Source of the DNA: Actinomadura syzygii
GTDB lineage: Bacteria > Actinomycetota > Actinomycetes > Streptosporangiales > Streptosporangiaceae
DNA: 64,000 nt
Assembly (NCBI RefSeq): GCF_008085905.1
Contig: NZ_VSFF01000001.1
Location: forward strand, 496,001-560,000
Direction: 5' to 3'
Position 1 is the stretch's first letter, and each line of letters begins with the position of its first letter. The notes under the pieces are model-generated. The model was not told the DNA's origin and ran no database searches. It saw nothing but the letters and a program-made list of their open reading frames with translations. The position numbers and the translations under genes are program-made. Below, piece after piece: positions 42,649-50,424 of the stretch.

Positions 42649-43632
42649 ATGCGGGTACTGCTGCACTACGACACGGACCACAAGGCCACGGACTACGAGG
42701 ACACGGACTACGAGGACACGGACTACGAGGACACGGACCGCGAGGACACGGACCGCGAGGAGCCGGACCTCGACATCGTGAGCTGCTCCGAGCAGGACGA
42801 CGCCCGCTTCGCCGAGCTCCTACCGGAGACCGAGGTCATCTGGCATGTGCTGCGCCCGCTGACCGCGGCCGACATGGACCGCGCGCCGAAGCTGCGGCTG
42901 ATCCAGAAGCTCGGCACCGGGGTGAACACCATCGACCTGGACGCGGCGGCCGAGCGCGGAATCGCCGTCGCGAACATGCCGGGGCGGAACGCGCAGGCGG
43001 TCGCGGAGACGAGCCTGCTGCTGATGCTCGCGGCGCTGCGGAAGGTCGTCGCGTTCGACGCGCGGACGCGGCGCGGCGAGGGCTGGCCCGCCGACCGGGC
43101 ACTGGTCGGCGGGGAACTCGCCGGACGGACGGTCGGGCTCCTCGGCGGCGGCGAGATCGCCACGCTGCTGCGCGGGATGCTGGAGGCGATCGGCGCGAAG
43201 GTCGCCTACACCTCGCGGCGCCCGCGTCCCGGCGACCCGTCCTGGATGGAGCTGGACGATCTGCTGCGGGCCAGCGACATCGTTTCCGTACATGTCCCGC
43301 TGACCGATGAGACGCATCACCTGCTCGACGCGCGAAGGCTGGCGCTGCTGCCACGCGACGCGATCGTGGTGAACACCGCTCGCGGCGCGGTGATCGACGA
43401 GGCCGCGCTGGTGGCGGCATTGACGACGGGACGGCTCGGCGGCGCCGGACTCGACGTTTTCGAGACCGAGCCGGTGGACGCGGGGAATCCGCTGTTGAAG
43501 CTCGACAATGTCGTCGTCATGCCGCATGTGGCATGGCTGACCCACGAGACATGGGACCGGTATTTCGCGGTCGCGGCGGAGAACTGCCGCCGCCTCGCAC
43601 GAGGCGAGGAACTTCTCCACCGCGTCCGTTAG
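42649..43632 (+). CDS. D-2-hydroxyacid dehydrogenase with a repeat insertion, 327 aa
   Basis: An NAD-dependent 2-hydroxyacid dehydrogenase. The substrate-domain region I-Q-K-L-G-T-G-V-N-T-I-D, a Rossmann motif L-L-G-G-G-E-I-A, Arg in T-A-R-G-A-V-I-D-E, Glu in D-V-F-E-T-E-P, and His in M-P-H-V-A-W complete the active site. After the first strand (M-R-V-L-L-H-Y-D) about 30 residues of TDYED/TDRED repeats are inserted, encoded by six 15-bp units, before the fold resumes at [14 protein letters not shown] precedes the ATG. Confidence 0.92.
   Translation: MRVLLHYDTDHKATDYEDTDYEDTDYEDTDREDTDREEPDLDIVSCSEQDDARFAELLPETEVIWHVLRPLTAADMDRAPKLRLIQKLGTGVNTIDLDAAAERGIAVANMPGRNAQAVAETSLLLMLAALRKVVAFDARTRRGEGWPADRALVGGELAGRTVGLLGGGEIATLLRGMLEAIGAKVAYTSRRPRPGDPSWMELDDLLRASDIVSVHVPLTDETHHLLDARRLALLPRDAIVVNTARGAVIDEAALVAALTTGRLGGAGLDVFETEPVDAGNPLLKLDNVVVMPHVAWLTHETWDRYFAVAAENCRRLARGEELLHRVR
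42673..42762 (+). repeat. six 15-bp units inside the D-hydroxyacid dehydrogenase gene
   Basis: ACGGACTACGAGGAC repeats at exact 15-bp steps (42673, 42688, 42703, 42718, 42733, 42748). Three copies are identical and the others differ by a few bases. The frame is preserved. Confidence 0.95.
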
Positions 43633-43725
43633 AACGCGCGTGTTAAGAAGACACCTCCAACAAGAACGTGCCTCCTCCGAGAAGGCGCGACCGCGAACCG
43701 CACGTCCGGTAAAAGTAGATGTTCG

Positions 43726-44973
43726 TTAGGACAGGGTGTAGCGGATCGGGAGTCGCTTTAGGCCGCCCACGAATGTGGTGGCGATGCTCTCCGGCGGCCC
43801 GGCCAGTTCGATCGAGTCTAGGCGGGGCAGCAGTTCGTCGAAGAACGCGCGGACCTCCATGCGCGCCAATGCCGCACCCAAGCAGTAGTGGACGCCGAAC
43901 CCGAACGCCAGATGCTTGTTGGGGTCGCGTCCGACGTCGAACTGGAACGGGTTGTCGAAGACATCCTCATCCCGGTTCGCGGACGGATAGGAGAGCAGCA
44001 CCGACTCACCCTCCCGAATCGTCACGCCGCGCAGTTCGTAATCCCGGTTCGCGGTGCGCATGAATTCTTTGACGGGGGTGACCCAGCGGATCATCTCGTC
44101 CACGGCGAACGGCATCAGTTCGGGATGGGCACGGAGGCGGGTGAGCTGGTCAGGGTGCTCGATCAGCGCGTGCAGACCGCCCGCGATCGTCGCGCTGGTG
44201 GTGTCGTGACCGGCCGAGGCGATTATCACGTAATAGGAAGCCGTGTCGAAGTCGTTGAGCGGCTCGCCGTCCACGCGCGCGTTGGCGATGGCGGACGCGA
44301 GGTCGTCGGTCGGGTTCGCGCGCCGTGCCTCCGTCAGCCCTTGGAAGTAGGCGAAGAAGTCCAGCAGGACCTGGATCTTCTCCTCATTGGTCGTCCCGCG
44401 CTGGAAGTCGTCGTCGTCCCCGCCGAACAGTTGCTGGGTGAGTGTCAGCATGCGGTCGAAGTCGTCCTCGGGAAGGCCGAGCAGCGACAGGATCACATAG
44501 AGCGGGAAATAGATGGCGACGTCCTGCGCGAAGTCGCATTCGCCGTCGAGGTCGACCATCCGGTCGACGTACCGTTTCGCCAGTTCCTTGATGCGGGGTT
44601 CGAGCGCCCGCATCGCACGCGGACGGAACCAGTCCGCGCCGATCGCGCGGATGACGCGGTGATCGGGGTCGTCCATGTGGACGAGCGTTCGGAGCGCGAT
44701 TCCCTGCTCGGCCCGCTGCCGGTTCATTATGTCGAATTCGGCGGTGGCGAGGATCGGGCGCGGCGCGTTCAGGAAGATCTGGTGGTTGCGCTCGATCTCC
44801 ATGACGTCCTCGTGTTTGCTGACCACCCAGAACGGGTTGTAGTCGGGGGCCTCCACGAGATGCACCGGGGATTCGCGGCGGAGTAAGGCGAGCGCGTCGT
44901 GCAGGGCCTGGTCGTCGGCGTAGGTCTTCGGGTCGGCGATCGCGAGTCCCGCCTCGGCCAAGGTCAGCGTCAT
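43726..44973 (-). CDS. cytochrome P450, 415 aa
   Basis: The I-helix motif A-G-H-D-T-T-S is near residue 251, the E-M-I-R (ExxR) motif near 290, and the heme loop F-G-F-G-V-H-Y-C-L-G near 350-359. The C-terminus (P-N-K-H-L-A-F-G; F-V-G-G-L-K-R-L-P-I-R-Y) resembles terpene- or steroid-oxidising CYPs such as the CYP108/CYP125 relatives. That is a loose by-eye judgement. GAGGAG precedes the ATG. It follows the crotonase gene by 36 bp and is probably cotranscribed. No ferredoxin is adjacent. Confidence 0.93.
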   Translation of the reverse strand: MTLTLAEAGLAIADPKTYADDQALHDALALLRRESPVHLVEAPDYNPFWVVSKHEDVMEIERNHQIFLNAPRPILATAEFDIMNRQRAEQGIALRTLVHMDDPDHRVIRAIGADWFRPRAMRALEPRIKELAKRYVDRMVDLDGECDFAQDVAIYFPLYVILSLLGLPEDDFDRMLTLTQQLFGGDDDDFQRGTTNEEKIQVLLDFFAYFQGLTEARRANPTDDLASAIANARVDGEPLNDFDTASYYVIIASAGHDTTSATIAGGLHALIEHPDQLTRLRAHPELMPFAVDEMIRWVTPVKEFMRTANRDYELRGVTIREGESVLLSYPSANRDEDVFDNPFQFDVGRDPNKHLAFGFGVHYCLGAALARMEVRAFFDELLPRLDSIELAGPPESIATTFVGGLKRLPIRYTLS

Positions 44974-45009
44974 GCGCTGGCTCCTCTTCGAATTTCCGCA
45001 AGTGACAAC

Positions 45010-45774
45010 TTACTCAGCCGCCGTCCCGTGCCGTCCGAGACCCGCGGCGAAACGGGCCACGCCTTCGGCGGCGTCATGCAGGGAGCGTTCGCCGTGTCGG
45101 TGTTCGACGGCGATCGCCTCGCCCTCCGGCAGGCCCTCCGCTTCGAGCAGGGAAAGGCGGTCGTTGCGCAGGCACGCCTGCGGGAGCCGCGCCAATTCCG
45201 CGGCCAAATCCTCGGCCGCTTCCCGCGCCTTTCCGGGCGGAACGAGCCGGTTCGCGAGGCCGATGTCGAACGCCTCGCGAGCGGCGACGGGACGTCCGGT
45301 GAGGATCAGGTCCATGGCGCGGCTCGCGCCGATCAGGCGGGGAAGGCGGAACGTCCCGCCGTCCACGAGCGGGACGCCCCAGCGGCGGCAGAAGACCCCG
45401 AACGTCGCGTCCTCCTCCACGACCCGGAGGTCGCACCAGAGCGCCAACTCCAGACCGCCCGCGACCGCGTAACCGGCGACCGCCGCGATCACCGGCTTGG
45501 ACAGGCGCAGCCGGGTGCAGCCGAGCGGGGCGTCGGCGGGCGGCGGGTCGAGACGCGGACCGTCCGCGGTGCCGATCGACTTGAGGTCGGCGCCGGAGCA
45601 GAACGTCCCGCCTTCTCCCCAGAGGACGGCGACGCTCGCGCTTTCGTCGGCGTCGAATGCCCGAAATGCGGCGGCGAGATCACGGGCGGTCGCGCCGTCC
45701 ACGGCGTTCCGGGTCTCGGGCCGCGCCATCACGACCGTGGTGACGGGCCCGTCCCGCTCGATCCGCACCACCAC
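45010..45774 (-). CDS. enoyl-CoA hydratase/crotonase family protein, 254 aa
   Basis: A crotonase-fold enzyme. The oxyanion-hole segments F-C-S-G-A-D-L-K and A-G-Y-A-V-A-G-G-L-E-L-A are conserved. The region where hydratases carry catalytic glutamates reads F-G-V-F-C-R-R-W-G-V-P-L-V-D-G-G-T, lacking the usual P-E-I glutamate, so this may be a crotonase with another activity. I chose GTG at 45774, five bases after CCTCCTC on the plus strand (GAGGAGG); an ATG 17 codons earlier is possible. It forms an operon with the P450. Confidence 0.88.
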   Translation of the reverse strand: MVVRIERDGPVTTVVMARPETRNAVDGATARDLAAAFRAFDADESASVAVLWGEGGTFCSGADLKSIGTADGPRLDPPPADAPLGCTRLRLSKPVIAAVAGYAVAGGLELALWCDLRVVEEDATFGVFCRRWGVPLVDGGTFRLPRLIGASRAMDLILTGRPVAAREAFDIGLANRLVPPGKAREAAEDLAAELARLPQACLRNDRLSLLEAEGLPEGEAIAVEHRHGERSLHDAAEGVARFAAGLGRHGTAAE

Positions 45775-45991
45775 CGAAACCTCCTCCTCGCCACCCCAAT
45801 CCGCACGGTCCATCCCAATCCGCACGGGTCACACAACGTTCGGAGCCACGACACATAGGCCGCCAGAGTTCGAGCGTAGGGTCCAGGAGAGCACGGGTTC
45901 GCGGTCGGACACGGCGTGTTCTACGGAGCCTGTGCCGCACAGCGTGTTCGCGGACGGGACGGTGGGGCCGCACCGCCGAATCCGCGGGGGG

Positions 45992-46660
45992 TTACTCGTC
46001 GTCCGCGCGGGGGTTGAGCGTGCCTGCCCATTCCTGGTCTGAGAGCTTCCGGATGGCCTGCATGACCTCGTCGGTGATGACGCGACGGGCCCGGCCGGGC
46101 GGCAGGTCGCGGTAGCGGGAGAAGTCCATGGGCTCACCGAACCGGACGGTCGGACGCACGTTGAGCTGCGGCTTCCAAGTGCCGAGCGGGATGATCTGGT
46201 CGGTGCTGCCGAGCGCGACGGGGACCACCTTCGCACCCGACCTGAGGGCCAGCCAGGCGACGCCCCTGCGGCCGAGGTAGAGGCGTCCGTCCGGGGAGCG
46301 GCTGCCCTCGGGGTAGATGGCGACGCCGCCGCCCGCGTCGAGGAAGGCGGCCATCCGTTCGAGGGCGCGGACGGCGGCGCGGGTGGGTCCGCGCCTGATC
46401 GGGACGTTCCCCAGCGCGAGCATGCCCCACCTGATCAGCCGTCCGCCCACGCCGGGCAGTTCGAAGTACTCGGCCCTCGCCAGCCACCACAGCCGGCGGG
46501 GGATGACGGGCGACAGCACGAAGCTGTCCACGAACGACAGGTGGTTGCTCGCCAGGATGAACGGGCCCTCGGCCGGGATGTTCTCCCTGCCCTCGACCTT
46601 CGGACGCAGCAGCACGCGGAGCAGGGGCCCGACCGTGTGCGAAACGACACCGTAGAACAC
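45992..46660 (-). CDS. 1-acyl-glycerol-3-phosphate acyltransferase-like protein (PlsC family), 222 aa
   Basis: Transfers an acyl chain to a lysophospholipid or similar acceptor at the membrane. The H-x4-D motif is N-H-L-S-F-V-D-S (about 39-46), the substrate motif Y-P-E-G-S-R-S (about 115-121), and a V-P-V-A-L (about 146-150) follows. There is one weak hydrophobic segment near the N-terminus. It is transcribed alone. A second PlsC-type gene lies at 61046. Confidence 0.92.
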   Translation of the reverse strand: MFYGVVSHTVGPLLRVLLRPKVEGRENIPAEGPFILASNHLSFVDSFVLSPVIPRRLWWLARAEYFELPGVGGRLIRWGMLALGNVPIRRGPTRAAVRALERMAAFLDAGGGVAIYPEGSRSPDGRLYLGRRGVAWLALRSGAKVVPVALGSTDQIIPLGTWKPQLNVRPTVRFGEPMDFSRYRDLPPGRARRVITDEVMQAIRKLSDQEWAGTLNPRADDE

Positions 46661-46871
46661 GCAGCCTCCTGTGACTCGGCACCGGGGACGGGGTGCACGA
46701 AGCCGAATCTAGAAAGCCTCGGGGCCGCGCGAATCCGCCATGTGACCAGCTTCATGCCCACCGCCCGCATCACGGCCCGCTCCGCCGCTGGAAATTAATC
46801 GAACGAGCGATTATTTTCTAGCTCAGGAGGAGTCGGGAGAACCGAGACAACCTTCAGGAGAGGTGGCAGTG

Positions 46872-47885
46872 ATGCATGAGAGGCGCAAGCCCGTCATCGT
46901 GATGGTGGTCGCGTCGCTGATCGGGATGGTCTTCGCAGGGTCGTTCCTCGGCGCGCTGCACCACACCCGGCCGCACGACGTCCCCGTCGCCGTGGTCGCG
47001 CCCGAAACCGACGTCCACCGGCTCGGCGTCATGCTGGACCGGAAAGAAAAGGGCGCGTTCGACCTCACCGCCTACGCCAGCCAGGACAAGGCACGCGCCG
47101 CGCTGCTGAACCGCGACGTGGACGCCGTCTTCGTCCTGGGCGACGGCAGCGTCGTAGGACAGGGCCAGGGAGCACGGCTGATCGTCGCGGGAGCCAACGG
47201 CAGAATCGAGAACGGCGTACTGACCGAGGTCTTCCAGGGCTTCGGACAGGCCGCCGGGATACAGGTGGCGGTCGAGGACGTCGTGCCGCTCCCGTCCGAC
47301 GACAACAACGGCATCTCGTCGATCTTCTTCGTCGTCACCACGGCGATCCCAGCCGTGATCATGGCGGTGCTGTTCGCGTTCGCCGTTCCCACCGCCGGGG
47401 TCGGACGGCGGCTCGCGCTGCTCCTCGCCGGGTCGGTCGTGCTCGGTGGAGCGAACGTCCTGGTCGCGGACGCGATGCTCGGCGCGCTGGCCGGGGCTCC
47501 GTGGGCGCTGTGGGGCGTCACTTCCCTGCTGGTGTTCGCGGTCGCCTCGTTCACCGCGGGCACCCTGCGCGCCGCCGGACCACCCGGAGCCGGACTGACC
47601 GCCCTCCTGCTCGTCCCGATCGGACTCCCCGCGAGCGGCGGACCCATGGGGCCCCACTTCATCCCCCAGTGGTACGCGGCGTGCGGCGAATGGCTCCCGC
47701 CCTCGGCCGCCATCAGCGCGGTGCGGAACGTCGTCTACTTCCACGGAAACGCACTCGGACGTCCCCTACTCGTCCTCGGACTCTGGGCCGCAGCGGGGAT
47801 CGCCCTGCTCCTCGCGCCAAAGAGGACACAGAAACAACGCGAAACAATGACGCCCACCGCCCCCGAACCCGCCACCAGCACGTGA
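46872..47885 (+). CDS. YhgE/Pip-like or ABC-2-type membrane protein, 337 aa
   Basis: One N-terminal membrane helix (about 8-28) and a large extracytoplasmic domain (about 29-145) precede five or six membrane helices (about 150-310). This resembles the ABC-2 permease/YhgE class of exporter-linked proteins. No ATPase is adjacent. AGGAGAGG precedes a GTG-ATG pair; I use the ATG. A TetR gene follows 124 bp downstream on the same strand, consistent with a regulated efflux function (inference). Confidence 0.75.
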   Translation: MHERRKPVIVMVVASLIGMVFAGSFLGALHHTRPHDVPVAVVAPETDVHRLGVMLDRKEKGAFDLTAYASQDKARAALLNRDVDAVFVLGDGSVVGQGQGARLIVAGANGRIENGVLTEVFQGFGQAAGIQVAVEDVVPLPSDDNNGISSIFFVVTTAIPAVIMAVLFAFAVPTAGVGRRLALLLAGSVVLGGANVLVADAMLGALAGAPWALWGVTSLLVFAVASFTAGTLRAAGPPGAGLTALLLVPIGLPASGGPMGPHFIPQWYAACGEWLPPSAAISAVRNVVYFHGNALGRPLLVLGLWAAAGIALLLAPKRTQKQRETMTPTAPEPATST

Positions 47886-48009
47886 CCAACGCGCACAACA
47901 GGCCCACCAAGTAGTGGGGGCTTCGGTCGGGCGTTTGCCGGGGGATCTGGTGGGACTTTCGTTGGGGTGTCCGGCACGCTGGTCTCATGGACCGAGGAGG
48001 TAGCAGGAC

Positions 48010-48684
48010 GTGGCGATGAAGTCGGGGGGCCGGGCACACCGGCGTCCGGGACGTCCCCCGAAGACGGAGGCGGGGGACACCAAGGCGGCGCTCGTCGAGG
48101 CGGCGCTGCGGCTCTTCGCGCAGAAGGGGTACACGGGCACGTCGATCCGCGCGATCGCCCGCGAGGTCGGATTGAGCGAGAGCGTGCTCTACGCCCATTT
48201 CGAAAGCAAGCAGGACATCTTCGAGGCCGCCGTCGCGAAGCTCGGGCCGCAGGGCCTGGTCGCCGGGCAGGAGAGCCTCGACCCGGAACTCGCCGACCGC
48301 GACCCGGCGGGCTACATCCGCGCGCTGGTCGAGCACGTCCTCGACGCCTGGGACTCGCCGAGCGGACGGCTTTTCATCAGCCTGATGGTCCGGGACGGCC
48401 TGGTGCACAGCGCGGCCATGGGCGCCACCATCGCCGCGTCCATGGAGGAGACGGGTTCGCTGTTCGAGCGATGGATCGAGACGGGGCGGATACCGTCCGA
48501 TCTCGGCCGTCCAGCCGACCTGGCCTGGGCTCTGTTCGGGCCGATCGGCCAAGCGCGGCTACTGTGGTTGCACGCCGATGCCGCGCCTGGAGAACGGCAG
48601 GAGGCCCGGGAGCGGGCGCTGCGACACACCGAACTGTTCATCAGGGCGGTCTTCCGCGACCAGCGGAAGTCCCCGGACGCCTGA
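48010..48684 (+). CDS. TetR-family transcriptional regulator, 224 aa
   Basis: A TetR helix-turn-helix lies at about 25-70 (A-A-L-R-L-F-A-Q-K-G-Y-T-G-T-S-I-R-A-I-A-R-E-V-G). A ligand-binding helical domain follows (about 80-220). A basic R-R-P-G-R-P-P leader precedes the DNA-binding domain. Start is GTG at 48010 or ATG two codons later. It most likely regulates the membrane protein encoded just upstream. Confidence 0.92.
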   Translation: MAMKSGGRAHRRPGRPPKTEAGDTKAALVEAALRLFAQKGYTGTSIRAIAREVGLSESVLYAHFESKQDIFEAAVAKLGPQGLVAGQESLDPELADRDPAGYIRALVEHVLDAWDSPSGRLFISLMVRDGLVHSAAMGATIAASMEETGSLFERWIETGRIPSDLGRPADLAWALFGPIGQARLLWLHADAAPGERQEARERALRHTELFIRAVFRDQRKSPDA

Positions 48685-48776
48685 TCCTGGAGGACGTGAC
48701 GATGGCGGGCCTGGACCGCGACTCCTCCCGGGCACCGGCGGAATCGGTGAACGCTTTTCATCCTCGGGAGGTGCGT

Positions 48777-49433
48777 ATGGCCGATGCCTCCGCGGACGGT
48801 CCCGATGAGAAACGTTCAGCGTCCGGGACGATCCGGATCCTGCTTGCCGAGGACGTCGCGCTCCTGCGCGGCGCCCTCGCCGGACTGCTCGACCTCGAAC
48901 CCGACCTGGAAGTCGTGGCGGAGCTCGGCAGCGGCGACGCGATCGTCCGGGCGGCACTGCGGCTCCAACCGGACGTCGCCGTTCTCGACGTCGACCTCCC
49001 CGGCATGGACGGCGTCACGGCCGCCGCCGAACTGCACCAGCGGCTGCCGGAGTGCCGGGTGTTGATCCTGACGGGCCTCGGCCGTCCAGGCGACCTGCGG
49101 CGAGCGCTGGACGCGCACGCGCACGGGTTCGTCCTGAAGGACGTGCCGCCCGCCGAGCTGGCCGCCGCGATCCGCCGGGTCGCGGCGGGCGAACAGGTGG
49201 TCGACCCGCAGCTCGCGCTGGTGGCGCTGCGCCAGCCGGAGAGCCCGCTCACCCCCCGGGAGGCGCAGGTCCTGCGGCTCGCGGCGGAGGGCGCCGACGT
49301 GGACGACATCGCACTCGTCCTCGGACTGACGGTGGGAACCGTCCGCAACTACCTGGCGAGCTGCATCACCAAACTGAACGCCCGCAACCGAATCGACGCC
49401 GTACGCATAGCGGGCGACTTCGGCTGGGTCTAA
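48777..49433 (+). CDS. NarL/DesR-type response regulator, 218 aa
   Basis: A receiver domain with phospho-acceptor Asp71 in A-V-L-D-V-D-L-P-G-M-D-G, acidic pocket A-E-D (24-26), T in I-L-T-G-L, and Lys in V-L-K-D. A LuxR helix-turn-helix follows (L-T-P-R-E-A-Q-V-L-R-L-A-A-E-G; T-V-G-T-V-R-N-Y-L). The sequence pattern is that of DesR-like regulators, which pair with DesK-type kinases. The ATG at 48777 has GGGAGG five bases upstream; an ATG at 48702 is possible. The only DesK-like kinase nearby is at 53526, beyond the LAL gene. Confidence 0.9.
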   Translation: MADASADGPDEKRSASGTIRILLAEDVALLRGALAGLLDLEPDLEVVAELGSGDAIVRAALRLQPDVAVLDVDLPGMDGVTAAAELHQRLPECRVLILTGLGRPGDLRRALDAHAHGFVLKDVPPAELAAAIRRVAAGEQVVDPQLALVALRQPESPLTPREAQVLRLAAEGADVDDIALVLGLTVGTVRNYLASCITKLNARNRIDAVRIAGDFGWV

Positions 49434-49551
49434 CCCCACCAACCCACCCCACTCCTGCCCCGGCCTGCCCCGCCGCCAACTCCACCCTTCAGCCAGCCTG
49501 AACAACGTCCCGGCCTGAGATGCGGCGGGCCCCGGCCTGCAGCGGGTCGGT

Positions 49552-49782
49552 GTGAGCGACCCGCCGAGCATGAGCGGCGAGCAGGTGTTAACAACGGGCG
49601 TGTTCGGAGCAGCAGACGGGCGTAGGTGCCCACCAGATGCGGCGGCGGCAGCGGCGGCGATCCGGCAGCCCTCGGACGGCAGCGCCGGACTCACCCTCCT
49701 CGCCGTGATCGCCGCATGCGCAGCGGGCGCGGTCGTCTACCGAACGGCGACCGCCCGCCGCCCGGCCCACACACGCCGCTAG
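49552..49782 (+). CDS. possible small membrane protein, 76 aa
   Basis: A GTG-initiated frame with an Ala-rich middle and one clear hydrophobic segment (about 45-62: G-L-T-L-L-A-V-I-A-A-C-A-A-G-A-V-V-Y), then a basic end. It could be a small single-pass membrane protein, but the ribosome site is weak and no family is recognised. Confidence 0.3.
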   Translation: MSDPPSMSGEQVLTTGVFGAADGRRCPPDAAAAAAAIRQPSDGSAGLTLLAVIAACAAGAVVYRTATARRPAHTRR

Positions 49783-50030
49783 CCGAGTTCTGTCGGAGGC
49801 GCGTGATGTAGTCGCACCATGACTCTCAGTTGTGTCGTGATCGCCGTGGTGACGCTCTATGCCCGCGGCGGGAGCGAGCGGCAGCCGGACATGCGCACCG
49901 GGCGGACGTGAACGGCAGGAGTGCGGCCTACAGGTGGGCGCGGCGGAGTGAGCAGCGGCCGGATTTCCAGGGAGAGGAGCGGACATGGGCGGCAGACGGA
50001 CGTGAGCGGCCCCCAAAGATGCGGGCATGG

Positions 50031-50098
50031 ACAACGGGCGGGCGCGGACAACGGGCGGGCGCGGACAACGGGCGGGCGCGGACAACGGGCGGGCGTGA
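50031..50098. repeat. four 17-bp tandem repeats
   Basis: ACAACGGGCGGGCGCGG repeats at 50031, 50048, 50065 and 50082, with changes only at the end of the last copy. The period is 17, not a multiple of three, and the array lies outside genes. Confidence 0.9.
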
Positions 50099-50424
50099 GC
50101 GGCCTACCAGTAGGCGTTGCGGAGTGAACGGCGACCGGATAGCCGGGCGTGGATGGCCGAGCGGGTGTGAGCAGTAGGCGGGGTTGGGCGGCCACGCGAG
50201 GTTGGGCGGTCACTGGACGCGTGCGGGCGGTGGGCTGGTGTGGACGGCAGGTGGGTGTGGAGCCGGGCGCGTGGGTGTGGAGCCGGGCGCGTGGGGTGGG
50301 TGTGAGGAAGATCTTTGTTTGGAGGGGGTGTGAGGAATGCATGGGTTGAGCTGCGGGCGATTCATATGTGGATCGGTGTGCGCCGCACTGGGCAGGGGGA
50401 ACGGGGGGTGACACGCTCCGGGGC

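Larger units (their letters stand above)
49434..50424. other. intergenic region, 991 bp, repeat-rich
   Basis: One possible small gene (49552-49782) and a 17-bp array (50031-50098) are listed separately. The rest, especially 49860-50300, is built of recurring GCGGGCG, GTGAGCGG and GGTGTGGAGCCGGGCGCGTGG words (the last repeated near 50255-50300). No other gene is supported. It precedes the large LAL-to-PlsC operon, so that operon's promoter should lie near 50330-50420. Confidence 0.55.
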
